Below are positions 10,440-22,200 of a stretch of 64,000 nucleotides of DNA, piece by piece (position 1 is the first letter of the stretch; each line of letters opens with the position of its first letter). The DNA is from Ceratothoa steindachneri. Lineage: Eukaryota; Arthropoda; Malacostraca; Isopoda; Cymothoidae. The stretch is from positions 102,673,578 to 102,737,577 of the forward strand of contig OZ018321.1 of the NCBI GenBank assembly GCA_963969495.1, written 5' to 3'. Below the pieces are notes generated by a model that saw only the letters and a list, made by a program, of their open reading frames with translations, was not told where the DNA came from and made no database searches. The position numbers and the translations under genes are program-made.

Positions 10440-11530
10440 GATTGTGGCCCAAGAAAGGTTATATATCTCGTTAAAGATGACCTCTTTTACCGTTCTACCT
10501 CGACGGAGGATGGTGCTAAGACTTGCTCCCTTTGCATGCCCCGTTCTCCCATTCCCAAGATTCTTCGCCTTGGCCATTTCAGCCAACATAAAACTGTCCA
10601 AAGAATCATTTGATATATCTTTTGACCAAGCGCTGCCAAAGATATTGCAGAATTTAGTCGATCCTGTGATACTTGCCAAAAGACGACGGCAAAAGGACGG
10701 ATCGCACTGGCTCCCCTTCAAAAGACCCCCATTGTCTCTGAACCCTTTTTTAGAGTAGCTATCGACTTGATTGACCCAATTCACCCCCCGTCAAGCGAAA
10801 GACACTCTTATATTCTTACGCTCGTGAACTTCGCTACGTAGTTCCCTGATGCAGTTCCCCTTAAAAGAATCCATAGCATAACGTGTGCGGAAGCATTAAT
10901 AACTATCTTTTATCGAGTCAGCATCCATAAAGAGATATTGTCTGACTGAGGCAGACAATTAACGTCCGAACTCCGAACTCATGGAATACCTGGGAAAACT
11001 TCTCCTGATAAAATCTTTCTTCACAACCCATTTCCACCCTGCGGCTAACGTAGTCAGCGAAAAATTAAACGGGACTCGGAAGACCGTCCTGAAGAAGCTG
11101 TGCCACGCTCAGCCTCAAGAGTCGCATCGGTATCTGCCAGTCGCTCTCTTTGCGTGCCGTGAAATTCCTCATAGGACTTTAGGGCCCTATGAGTATTTTT
11201 AACGAATTGTTCGCCAATCCCCGCCTCGATTAGGAAATTCAAACCTCGCATTCGTACGTACTGGACCTGAGAAACGGCTTAGAGGAATGCGCTGAGATCG
11301 CGTATAAAAATATGGATCTTAATTTGTAGAAATACCGGCCTTATTTTGACGTAAAGGCAAAAGCTCGACGCCTCCGACCTGGTTATAAGGCATTGCTCCT
11401 ATTCCCCACTGAATATAATAAGCTCCTTTCACAGTGGAAAGGCCCGACTTCCGTTTTAGAAGCACGAGGACCCGTGGACTACCCCATAAAGATACCCTTC
11501 TGTAATAAGTTATCACATAAACATGCTTAA
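10440..11530 (+). pseudogene. Integrase of the LTR element, upstream of RT
   Basis: The integrase joins element cDNA to the host chromosome. Visible parts are a zinc-binding region with GHFSQHKTVQR and SCDTC (10575-10680), then a core with VAIDLIDPI (first Asp, near 10760) and YILTLVNFAT. KEILSD and a stop before GRQLTSE give the second Asp near 10945. NVVSEKLNGTRKTVLKKL gives the Glu near 11060. The C-terminal piece LLLFPTEYNKLLSQWKGP lies at 11395-11450. The three acidic residues are still recognisable, but stops and frameshifts break the gene. The C-terminal piece runs into a YHVNMLK-like end just before the RT, which fixes the order IN then RT. The 166-codon minus-strand ORF here is a shadow. 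Confidence 0.88.
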
Positions 11531-11723
11531 GCGATACCACCGCCGCGCGTGTATTAATAACATAGTCGCCCCTAACGAAGAGGCAGTGATGGAAGCCGCT
11601 TACATCTCCGAGCCTCTGAATCTGATACCGACACTTTGCGTCGAGTCAGATAAGGAGCACCCCTTACCTTCACTCCACCGGTTCCAGTGAAGAAACCTCC
11701 CAGGAAATTGATTTAAACCCCCA

Positions 11724-12422
11724 TTGGAACCCCTAAAAAGGCTCGACTGGCTTAAGTTATTAGTCGAATTTGAGAAGCCAGGATGTGCACTTCATTTCGT
11801 ACATGAAATCTCTCTGAAAACACAGGAGCCTGTCGGCACTAAACCGTACCCCTTGCCTGTGCATTTTCGTCTAGCCTTTAATTCAGAAGTAGAAAAACTA
11901 TTAAAGTTGGGTATCATTGAGCACTCCACCTCTGATTTCTGCTCCCCCATTGTAATGGTAAGGAAGCCCGATCAAACATTCAGAATGTGTGTAGATTTCC
12001 GGAGATTGAATTGCGTGAGGGTTTTTGACGCAAAACCAATCCCATTCATCGACCAGAACCTACGCCTGTTTGAAGAGGCCAAATTTATCTCAGAAATAGA
12101 CCTATGTCCGGCCTATTATCAAATTCCCCTCAAGGGTAGTGCTCGTAAGTACACTGCGTTTCCCACGGAGAAGAACGTAATGCAATTTAGGCGTCTTCCT
12201 TTTGGTTTGGTTACTGCTTGCAGTAACTATAATAGAATGATGCGGCGAATCCTGGATGGCCTAAGTAAAGTGTCGTTTTATTTCAATAATGTGTACATTG
12301 CAACACGTACATTGGAACAACACCTAGTCTCCATTCGCTCCCTCCTCATGAGGTTACGGGAACGCGGATTGATTATTGGGACTATTATTGTCATTTTTCC
12401 TATAAGTCTATTCGTTATTTAG
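11724..12422 (+). pseudogene. Reverse transcriptase of the LTR element
   Basis: A 232-codon open stretch. It carries TKPYPLP, LLKLGIIEHSTSDFCSPIV, MCVDFRRLN, ISEIDLCPAYYQIPL (first catalytic Asp intact), FRRLPFGLV, and YFNN where gypsy elements have Y-x-D-D. Loss of both catalytic Asp residues makes it inactive. The length fits fingers and palm of a gypsy RT; thumb and connection follow after a frame break. It lies directly downstream of the integrase C-terminus and upstream of RNase H. Confidence 0.95.
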
Positions 12423-12489
12423 GCTTTTATATCGGGGAAAACCAGATGATCCCTCAGTAAGATAAAGTAAAGAAATATCTCTGCTCCTT

Positions 12490-12990
12490 TTGTGGATATA
12501 CATCTTTTACCGAAGTTTTGTCCTTAATTTTACGGGCTTAGCTTCTCCACTTAGCACCCTGTTAAAGAAGCAATCCCCAGATCCCCTCGTGTGGAACCCT
12601 AAGACAACTACCCACTTTGACAAGCCTAAGGATAGGCTCACTTCTACCACCATTCTAAGACTGCCCAATCCACTCAAGCCCTTCGGAATCAGGACCGACG
12701 CGTGCAAGGAAGGAGAGGATGCTTGTTGTTGCAATACGATGATGATTGCGGTCATCCGATTGCATACGGTGGCCGGAAGCTCTCATTGCTTGGGAAGAAC
12801 TACGCGGCCATAGAACGTGAGGCTCTCGCGATAGTTTGGAGGGGGTTAACAAATTTGAAATGTATTTATTGGGAAAGGAGTTCGTGATCGAAACAGATCA
12901 CCGCCCATTAGCATATTTAAAAATAGTAAAAGTAAAAACAGCAGACTCATGTGATGAGTTTACTGTTGATGGAGTACCAATTTCGCATAT
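12490..12990 (+). pseudogene. RNase H of the LTR element
   Basis: Starts with the RT connection segment (LNFTGLASPLSTLLKK), then an RNase H region. RTDACKEG holds the first Asp, EREALAIVW the Glu, and ETDHRPLAYL the later Asp/His region (near 12890-12915). At least two frame changes are needed to read it. It normally removes the RNA template strand during reverse transcription. No integrase follows: only about 300 bp separate it from the 3' LTR. Confidence 0.85.
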
Positions 12991-13304
12991 TTTATATTAA
13001 AAAATCCGAAAATTGTATAGCCCACTGTCTTAGTAGGACCCCATAGGAGAATTTTATCTTACCTCCTAAGATAGAGTCACTGAGGGTATTATTATTAATT
13101 ATCTTTAACTCCTAAGATCCACAACTTGATATGAATTAATTTTTTGGTGTTCGTGGCTATGTAGGCCCGAGGTTCAAAATTCCTCTATTAGCTTCTATCC
13201 CGTCAGATAAATTGTTTTCTCCAATTCCTATCTCTCCCATTTGTGGGGAATGACATTTTCCATCCCTTACTTCTCTGTGAAAATTTGTCTTAGGAAGGTA
13301 GGCG
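12991..13304 (+). other. 3' untranslated part of the LTR element
   Basis: No coding similarity. A weak purine-rich run AGGAAGGTAGG just before the 3' LTR could be the polypurine tract. Confidence 0.45.
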
Positions 13305-14565
13305 TGTGGGAGCATGAACCTTAATATGCTGGTATCACACAAAATTTCTCAGGTCGAGACAGACCAGCGCAGTTATGTTTAATTTGGGGTGCTCTATCAC
13401 CGTCTTCCTCGCAGTTTGATACGCTGCCCCGATCTCATGTGGTAGCTATGTGCATCTTCCTCCTTTTGGGGTAAAAGAGAATCTCTGTTATTTCCCGTTC
13501 GCCTGGTCGATTCGATACCAAAATTATCAAGGTTCATGTTTGCTTAAGCCGCGTCTGATATCCCTAGGGAATCTCTTTAATTCCTTTTCGCCTCGTCAAT
13601 GCCCGAAATTAGCAAGGTTCATGTTTGCTTAAGCCGCGTCTGATATCCCTAGGGAATCTCTTTAATTCCTTTTCGCCTCGTCAATGCCCGAAATTAGCAA
13701 GGTTCATGTTTGCTTAAGCCGCGTCCGATATCCCCTAGGAACACCCTCTTTGCGCGCAGCAGCCTCTATCGAGCATGGCTGTGGCTCCTATTTAAGGTAG
13801 TGTCTGCAAATCCTCAGCAGATAAAGAGAGCCCGAGCTTCTTGCCGTCCAGTCCTTAGTATCTCTCTCCCATGATGTGATCCCCTTGCTCTTGTGATCTC
13901 ATCAGCAGATCGTCTTCGCGTAATCTGCCCTGATCATAGGAAGATTAAGGAAACCCGTTTATGTCCCGGAAGATTGTCTTGGATTTCTCTCGTCTCACTA
14001 CTTTGGTTGAGACTTCCTGCCGTCCGCAGACGAATCTCGATTTGTGATTACTTCTCCCTGGAGCCGAGGTAATCTCAACCCCCTTCGGAGTGTCTCTGCC
14101 CGCTTTGCATCAAGACCCCACCTGGCCATTGGTCTTCCACCTCACCAGTTCATCTTCTAGAGGTAACCAGGAGTCCTATCCTGGTAAGTTCCACCTGTTT
14201 GTTCCCAGTCCTAAGAAGAATTCCCCATTTGGTGTAACACCAATAGACTTGCTAAATCTTTCATTCAATCCAACTTATTGGATCACTTATATATTTTACG
14301 GACCTAGTTTCCTTAGTTTTGGCCTGTCATAATATTCTTTTATCGTACTGATTATTATTTAGATTTGCCCCTTGTTCTTATTATTTATATTAAAGTTTAT
14401 TTTTGTGAGGTGTTTATCTTTCGAATAAACTTCGGACTCTAAGAAGAAAGTCCTTACCTTTCCCCAATCCAACTGTACCCGAGCGCAACGCTGATAGTGG
14501 CTGCCTGGCGTACAGTAGTGTGTACCTTTAGAGACGTTTTGGTCACACGCCTTCGTTCCTGCACA
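13305..14565 (+). repeat. 3' LTR
   Basis: 1,261 bp starting TGTGGGAGCATGA and ending CCTGCACA, homologous to 7158-8292. It is longer because an 85-bp segment is present three times, and it lacks about 60 bp near the end. The TSD GATAT follows at 14566. Confidence 0.9.
13480..13735 (+). repeat. 85-bp tandem triplication inside the 3' LTR
   Basis: The landmark GGTTCATGTTTGCTTAAGCC recurs at 13531, 13616 and 13701, a spacing of exactly 85 bp. The second and third units are nearly identical. The 5' LTR has a single unit, so the expansion came after insertion. Confidence 0.9.
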
Positions 14566-14978
<413 letters not shown>

Positions 14979-15350
14979 CATCATTTTCATCGTTAACTCT
15001 ATAATTTAAGAAGGAGGTTTTGGGAGAAATTGAATAAAAATTTCATCTTAGTTGGTTATGACTGTATTTTATCAGTTATTTCTAATAATTCTTTTATAAT
15101 ATCAAAAAACAAAATGGTGAAGTTCAGAAAATTTATTTTTATATAACTTCTATAACTATATTTTAGCAACGTGATATTTCGAAAGGGGGTAAATTTAGTT
15201 TAGAGTTCCTTTTTTAAAATTATTACAATTGGCGAAGTTCAGAAAATTTATAAAATTTAACCATGGCTGCTTTTTTTTAGATTTTAAATTTTAATCTTAG
15301 TAGCGAAGTGCCAGCTCCCCCTATAGGGAGAGTGGCGAAGCCATTGCCTG

Positions 15351-15352
<2 letters not shown>

Positions 15353-15419
<67 letters not shown>

Positions 15420-15424
15420 TATAA

Positions 15425-15500
<76 letters not shown>

Positions 15501-15505
15501 TATAT
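15353..15505. repeat. (TA)n array next to the PLE 3' end
   Basis: About 150 bp of TA with short TAAATATATAA interruptions. The long IYIYIY ORFs over it are artefacts. Confidence 0.95.
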
Positions 15506-15547
15506 GAAAAGAAACACAACTTGCACGTGAGTCAAAATTATGATAAA

Positions 15548-15622
15548 TAACACCCACAAGGAAAATGGAAAAACGATTCCGAGCGCTTTCGTCAAAATTC
15601 TAAAAGACCTCTTCATTGAACA
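15548..15622 (-). ncRNA. Candidate degenerate hammerhead ribozyme at the PLE end
   Basis: Penelope-like elements are known to carry hammerhead motifs in their terminal repeats. On the - strand, downstream of the RT/endonuclease gene, there is ATGAAGAGGTC, a short loop, then GACGAAAGCGC. This resembles the core CTGANGA, a stem II (GGTC/GAC) and the invariant GAAA. The C-T before GA is changed and I did not verify stems I and III. A decayed ribozyme is plausible but not proven. Confidence 0.35.
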
Positions 15623-16745
15623 ACATAGGCCAAGACAGACAATGTCTTAAATAGTAAGGAGTAGGGGATTAATATGACTACCTGCATCAAAACCCTAACT
15701 AGGGGGTACAAATTCTTTAAACACTTTAATTTGTGATTTAATATAATTAGATACGATAGGATCTAGGCTAAACAATCCACGGCTAGTATTAAAATTTGGG
15801 AAAGTATTAATAGAGATACACTCCAAACTATTTCTTGAAATGTAGTTTCTACATTTAATAACACGTTTACCACTATTCCAATTAATAGTATGATCCTGAC
15901 TATAGATATGTAGAAATAATGAAGATTGTTGACAAAGATTACGAACATTAGTTTGGTGCTGTTTAACTCTAACATTCAATTCTTTCCCTGTCTGTCCATA
16001 ATAGCATTTTTCCCGATTATTGCAACCAATCGAATATACAATGCCTGCTTTAGGAGGTGAATTTTTTACGAGAAGGCGATGGATGGTGTTTTCATACTTA
16101 AAAATAACATTTATGTCCAAAGGTTTTAGTAAACGAGGTAATTTAATTAGAATTTGGTTAAAAGGTAAAACTAATACATTTTTGGCATGAAATTTAGCGA
16201 TGTTACGATTAGGTTGATAAAATGAACGCTTAGCAGAATTATAATATTTTTTAAGTACGTAGAAAGGGTAACACAAATTTAAACCTATATTATATATCCT
16301 ATCAACCTCTTTTTCCAAATATTTGGGTGAAACAATTCTCAGGGCAAGGAGAAACATGGAAGAGAAAACACTTTTTTTGATACTAATATGGTGATCGGAA
16401 TAGAAATGGATGTATGAGTCAATGGCTGTAGGTTTTCTATAAATTTCATATTTGAAACCTTGGTCTGTTCGGTGGATCAAAATATCTATGAAAGGGAAGG
16501 TGTTATCTTTTTCATTTTCTAAAGTAAATTTAATTAAGGCGACTAACATGATGATTTTTTCAAGAAAAGTATTGATATTTAGATCATTAGGCCACAAACA
16601 AAGAATGTCATCAACATAACGCATCTATAAAATAAGGGTTATGTTGGTGTGGGGAACTATTTTGGATTCCAAAAACTCGATATATAGATTGGCCAGTACC
16701 GGGGACAAACCATTGCCCATAGCCATCCCAAAGATTTGACGGTAA
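15622..16745 (-). pseudogene. Penelope-like element: reverse transcriptase plus GIY-YIG endonuclease, 5' truncated
   Basis: The main ORF is 15695-16624 (309 codons), and the RT continues upstream in another frame to 16745. Visible in order: IFGMAMGNGLSPVLANLY (RT, before the ORF), then MRYVDDILCLW with the intact Y-x-D-D. TFPFIDILIHR and YRKPTAIDSYIHF follow, as in PLE RTs. GIVYSIGCNNREKCYYGQTG is the GIY-YIG nuclease start, with KQHQTNVR after it. Such enzymes nick the target and copy the RNA there. The N-terminal half is missing: the sequence stops at 16745 against Polinton fragment D. The ORF is long and clean, so this copy is younger than most neighbours. The (TA)n array follows its 3' end. 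Confidence 0.93.
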
Positions 16746-17158
16746 TATCTTAGAACGTGTGACACACAGTAAGGTTTTGTGACAAATGATTTAAAAGATG
16801 GCAACTAGATGGACCAATTAAAGGATTGTAAAGAAGTTAAGTGGCAAATTGAATATTATGCGGATACGAGAAAATGCATGAAAGTTCAAAACGCGTCAAA
16901 GAAGCACTACAGATTTTCTCCTAAAGAGGTCAATGACAGGGGGGGGCGGGGGCTGAAATGCTTGTGTGTGCGTGTGTGTGTAGACTCTGAATTGCTTTGA
17001 AAAAGTATCAGTGACCTAGGGGTGGGGTGGGTCGGGGGAAACTGGCGACAAGCTAGTGAGGGGGGAGTAGAGACGGGGTGCAAGGTCACGTGTGGGCATG
17101 TGTACGTGTTTGAATGTGCTCATGAGTGTTTGCGTGGTGGCATATCGGAATCCACCCT
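16746..17158 (-). repeat. Polinton-linked repeat, copy D
   Basis: Contains the CACACAG...TGACAAATGATTTAAAAGATGGC segment of 4063-4105 and then the G-rich tandem block of 4116-4495, in the same orientation as copy B. No polymerase sequence remains. It is cut by the PLE on one side and borders a 5S-like sequence on the other. Confidence 0.75.
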
Positions 17159-17159
17159 A

Positions 17160-17262
17160 CAATACTAGTGACTTGCGTCTCCCATCCAAGTACTAACAAG
17201 GCCCACTGTGGCTTAACTTTGACGAAGTGCGAGTGAGGAACTCAGATACTGGGCGCTGACGA
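17160..17262 (-). ncRNA. 5S rRNA-derived sequence (pseudogene or SINE head)
   Basis: On the - strand it contains CAAAGTTAAGCCACA and GTTAGTACTTGGATGGGAGAC at the spacing of the internal promoter of 5S rRNA genes. It starts with a GCGCCCAGTATCTGAGTTCC-like 5' half. The 5' third is divergent and the 3' end after GGGAGACGCAAG does not pair properly, so it is not a working 5S gene. It could be a 5S pseudogene or the head of a 5S-derived SINE. No RNA polymerase III terminator is clear. Confidence 0.65.
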
Positions 17263-18590
17263 TGTGCTGACTCCAATTTTAGGAAAAGATTATCCTTTCG
17301 CTTGATTTTAGTGATATAGGCTGGGTAAGAGGAACGGCTGATTACCTGCAGGAAAAGGAATATCGGAAGACGGATTTAAGGACTTCCTATTGGGCAAAGA
17401 ACTATGTAGGCTTAGGTGCAATGAATTTGATTGAAATCATGTCGAGGTATTTGAGGCAGGCCTACTAGTGTTTGAGTCTATTTTGACTGTCCTTCTGACT
17501 GACTGGCCTCCTGACTGACTGGCCCTTTGACTTAGTGGCCTTGTGCCTGACTGTTCTTCTGGGTTCTACCCAAGACGGTATATATTGTATTGAAAACAGT
17601 GGGCGTGGCCCACCCTTAGCTGATGATACAATTTGGGGGGAGTTTTCTTGACTGAATACTTATTTGTGTGTACAAGGGGATAGAGGAAATCTTTATCGCA
17701 AATTTCAAGAATAAGATTTCATATATTGCATCTTTGTGTCTTCAGCTCGGTGTCAATGACTGCCCCTGTTTGACATTTGTTTGCACAACTGTGGCATTTC
17801 TCACAACGTTGGTGAAAAGGTTTGGGCAGATATCAAGAGAGGCGCCTTTCTGCGTGTGACCGCGTATGCGCGTGTAACTGTGAGAGAAACTCTCGAATTC
17901 ATTGCATATACCCCTTTACAAGAATAGTATAAATTATTACTTACATGACTAAATGTTACATGTTGCTTTTTCACGAGAAAATGTTATATATTTTTATTCA
18001 CATGAATTAATGTTAAAATATTTTACCGAAATTACAAAGTTTTATATATTATTATTTAAATAACAAAATGTTTTATCTTTTTAGATTACTTGTGTGTGCA
18101 TAACTATGTGTCTGCCAATTGCAAGCCTTCCTAGGATTCATATGACACTCATCTGTGAGGTTTCATTGTCAATCCTCTTTCACTTTGCAATGAGGCACTA
18201 TACACTCGTTTTTTTATGCCCACCAGAGCCTGGTTTCCTATGTGGTACTGTGCCTCGCGGTAGTGACTTGGCGGCTTTTCGTCGGTTTTAAATAGCCATA
18301 CGTGTGACCTTAAGGCCTAGGAACACACGTATAACAGACATGCCATTTTCTAACAATACCAAGGCACGACTTTTCTCTAACCTGAAAAATTTAAATCTCC
18401 TCATCCTCACTTCGAGAAACGAAGTTATAGAGTGTCAAATTTGGCGTGAAAGCAAAATGAGGCACTACAGAAATTACATCATAAGCTACTCCAACTCAAT
18501 TTATGGCCGGAACGAATCCGAAGACTATGAGCATTTTCTCATGTATCGATTTCAGATACGGTAAAAATGTATAGATTTCTGATGCGAATA

Positions 18591-18591
<1 letters not shown>
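17263..18591. other. No gene seen
   Basis: AT-rich sequence with short chance ORFs only. A small CTGACTGACTGGCC repeat lies near 17488-17525. Confidence 0.5.

Positions 18592-18668
<77 letters not shown>
18592..18668. repeat. (TA)n array
   Basis: About 77 bp of pure TA. Confidence 0.95.
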
Positions 18669-18670
<2 letters not shown>

Positions 18671-18700
18671 TCCAACAAAAATAATAATAATAAACCACAA

Positions 18701-18880
18701 TTTTCTGAGCAAAAAAAGTACCGGTATATTCAAATATGCTTATTTGGAGGCATATGTCACTTTTTTACCACTTTTAGGCTAAATAAATAATGAGCAAATT
18801 TTCCGAGCAAAAGAAGTACCGGAACATTGTAAAATGTCTATTTGGAGGTATATGGCAAATTTTACCCCTGTAAGGCTTTG
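18701..18880 (+). repeat. 98-bp tandem duplication
   Basis: TTTTCTGAGCAAAAAAAGTACCGG at 18701 recurs in diverged form at 18799, followed in both by ATTTGGAGG(C/T)ATATG and a TTTTAC-rich tail. Confidence 0.7.
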
Positions 18881-19009
18881 AGACGTTATAAATGGAGATT
18901 TTTAAGTTACCCCTATGTTGGAAAATTTGTTTTTGCAGTTCGAAATAGTATATACACTTTAGAACATAAAAATAATATGCTCGTAAATCGTGGCTTATGT
19001 TCTAACCTA

Positions 19010-19271
19010 ATAGGGTGTACGAGAAGTTACTATGCAATGGAAATAAATAGTCTCGCCAGGATGACAGTGAAGAAAATCCAACTCCTGCGGGGTCTACAAG
19101 AGATTCAGTTTCGAAACCATTGTAAAAACCGTTCTGCTTTTCATATATAGGGTGTCTGAAAAGTTTCCAACCTGGATCTCTTGTGGATTCCCCTAGGAGA
19201 TGCATTTTCTTCACTGTTATCGTGCTGGGACTGTTTATTTCCAGTACATACTAACTTTTCGTACAGCCTGT
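19010..19271. mobile_element. Palindromic MITE-like element
   Basis: Left arm 19010-19107 and right arm 19170-19271 are inverted copies (about 80% by eye): CTACAAGAGAT and TTTCTTCACTGTCATC match their mirror images. The ends (ATAGGGTGTACGAGAAG and the complement of ACAGGCTGTACGAAAAG) sit next to TA, as in Tc1/mariner-type MITEs. It has no coding capacity. Confidence 0.65.
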
Positions 19272-19279
19272 ATAAGTAC

Positions 19280-22200
19280 ATATTCATTTGTTGTCTTTTT
19301 GCCCATCTCCACAAATTGTTTTAAACATTTTCATGTCGTTGTTGATGGTCGCTACTAAAACTATTGAAGTGTTCACCTTACGCAAGGATATTCGTAACAT
19401 GGTATAATTAATTAAATAGTGAATTTCTCGCTCTGATATCTGAGAAGCTTCACTTGCCAACATCGAGCACATTCTTTGATTAAAATGGCTGATCTACGAT
19501 TTTGTTGTGTTGTTTACAATTTCTCTCGGTCAGCAAATGTTACAACTTTTCCTTCTAGTTATATATTATCAACAAACTCTAGATTGTGCACAAATATTTG
19601 TTCAGCGCCAATATCATTAGCATATGGTACAAACATAAATGGTTCCCGTTCAGATCCTTTCGAAAATCTTATATGTAGATACTACTTTCCTCCACCATTT
19701 TGTTTCCTAAATTAGTGTTCTCCATTTATTCTTTTTACGCATCTGAACAAGTTTCCATGGATACCGTTGTGTCTCGGACTTTTTGATCAGCCACTGTTGT
19801 GAAATCTTATCAAATGTTTTTTGAAAATAAAAGCGGATCACGTTAACTGCTCAATTTGCATTATATTATTGTATTATTTTATGAAAAATCTTAAAGAAGT
19901 ACGGATTGCTTTTTTATTTCACAACAAATTAAAAATTGGTGTGCAAGAAAAAAAATTCTCGTTCTGAATTTTTTTAAATAAAGAGACGGACACACACATA
20001 TATACACATATGCTAGAATCATTATAATAAAGAGACAGACTCTTGCAAATGTAAAGGAAAATTTTCATTTCATGCTTTGTTAATTTCTACAGATTAATAA
20101 CTCCACGTAATCGAAGGCAGTCTTGGTCCTTTCCGGGGAAATAACAACACGCAAACTTTACAGAACTTACTAAAAACAAACTAAATCAACCCATAAAAAT
20201 TAAACTACCTTAAACAAACTAAAGAATATAAACAACTTCTAACCCCAACCTAATATTATTTTTTTCGGTTCAAAACAAACAATCGATGACAAGATGGCGC
20301 CCAATCTATTTCTTCGTTATAACAACATAATTAAAAATAGCACTTTCACTAATTAAAGCACATAAGTTTCAAATTATGCTGGTAGAACGAAAAAAGATTG
20401 GCTGCTATCGTGTCAAATATTTTCAAATAACTTATTTCCTCTACCCCTTCTATAATGTAGTTAAATTAGCATCATCGTAGGGAAAGCGTTTTCTTGAAAT
20501 GCTGCAATGTTTCTCTTTTCCCTGAGGCTTAAGACGTCATACCAGCAGGGCTATCGGAAAATACTATTTTCAAGTGCTAATAATTGGAAAAATAGTGTTT
20601 TCCGCGGCGAATAAACAGCAACAGACAATTAAGTTGGCCTATAGAATAGATTGAAGCAAATTTGGGGGCAAAAACGGTGTTGTTAATCTGTAGAATTACC
20701 CGCGCTTTATTTAACTTAAGAGGCATAGAGTGAATTAATTCAATTAGATGCATAAATCAATGGTTTAGAATTACTACACTTAATTTATAAGAATTTCGAC
20801 AGAGAGAATAAGTGAATCACTATCGCGGGTATTTCTTTTGGTTATAAATTTTTGGCAAAAATAGATTTTCAAGATACTGGAAATATATTCAATCTTAATC
20901 TGTATCTTTTTATTATTAGCACTTTAGTGAAGTATACGCAATTTAGAATATGTTAGCGCTGCAGTAGTGATGTGATAAATGATCTTGTATCCAGGAATAG
21001 CTTTGGGTTTAGTTTGTCGGGGAAAAAAAGAACGAGTCGAGTAGCTGAGCGATACAGAGGCGCGGACGTGAGCGAGACTCGGAGTTGTGCCGCGGTGAAT
21101 CTTCGCTCTGTTTGTTTGTGTAAACCAGTCCCTCATGTGTCACTTGTGTGTATTCGAAGGTTCAAAGTTACCAATAGTTGAGGTGTGATAGCTTCGAGAC
21201 GTTTGAGGTGAACACATAAACACAAGTGTGAAAATGCGAGTAAGCTTACGTGAATTGCTAGTGTCGCTCGATGGGTCACGAGAGAACGTGGGGTCGTGAG
21301 CGGTAAAGGCGAACCACAGCATGAAAGGGAATAATAGTAACTGCTCATATCGAAAAGAGTGGCGTGGTGAGAAAGCCTACGTTTTCTGTGACTGAATTTT
21401 TTCCTTCCTCGATCTTATCTGGTGGCCGCCAGCAAGGCCAAAAACACCGAAATCACAAAAAAGGCCTTTCTTAAGGCTACTACAGTCACTCCCCAAAGTA
21501 TTTATATCCTTACCGGTTACCAAAGATTTTCGGTATAGTTAATGCATCGTTTATTGCAGGATAACAAAATTTTGAATTAAAGGGATGAATTTGTTATTAG
21601 GAACAACTACAAAGTTTTGACAAGTTTGATTGACATATGAGTAATATAAAAATTTCTAACCTAAAGGTATTTATCCGATATCATTTCAAATTCATATGTT
21701 AAATTTATATGGTTTAAATTATGACACCTTTTCAAAGTCCCGTGTGTGGTTTCTGTGAACTATTTATAATTTGGACTAGTCGTGGATGATCTAGAACGCT
21801 CTAACAGGCCTGTATTCGGCATCCCAATCTCGAGGCTTATTATACAAGCAATTATCATGGCGAAAGGTAGTGAACAGTTTTTAGTCGAGGGCAACTCTAC
21901 ATCTCACTATGTCGGTCGTCGGTCGGTCGTCGGTCGGTCGGTCCCCGCTTTGCTTTTTTGGGAGGTAATAACTTGTAACTATTCAGCCGATTCTAACGAA
22001 ATTTAAAACCCTTATGTTGTTTTAAATTCTTTTTATAATGATATTATTGCGAAGCTTTTCCCAAGATTAGTCGGGGAATTATTGAATGCTTTGAAAGTCG
22101 TCAGGTGATAAAACAGAATAAGTAAGAGCGCGCGACCTTTGGTTAGCAGACCTTGTTTTTTATCCGATTTTCTTTCTACTTTGATCTTTTCTCTTGGCCT

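Larger units (their letters stand above)
7158..14565 (+). mobile_element. Ty3/gypsy-type LTR retrotransposon, Gmr1-like gene order, inactive
   Basis: A 7.4-kb element with two LTRs beginning TGTG and ending CA, flanked by a 5-bp duplication. Internal domains in order are gag with a CCHC knuckle, a retropepsin with DTG, integrase, reverse transcriptase and RNase H. Integrase before RT is the copia-like order, but the RT and integrase sequences are of gypsy type. That combination is known in Gmr1-like elements. All coding parts are broken and the RT active site is altered. The element interrupts Polinton polymerase copy A, so it arrived after the Polinton. No convincing primer-binding site follows the 5' LTR because a (TA)n array lies there. 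Confidence 0.9.

Noticed and set aside
10284..10784. 166-codon ORF on the - strand
   Set aside because: Shadow of the integrase zinc-binding and core start on the + strand.
12242..12330. A second integrase after the reverse transcriptase
   Set aside because: Only RT, RNase H and a 300-bp untranslated region lie between here and the 3' LTR.
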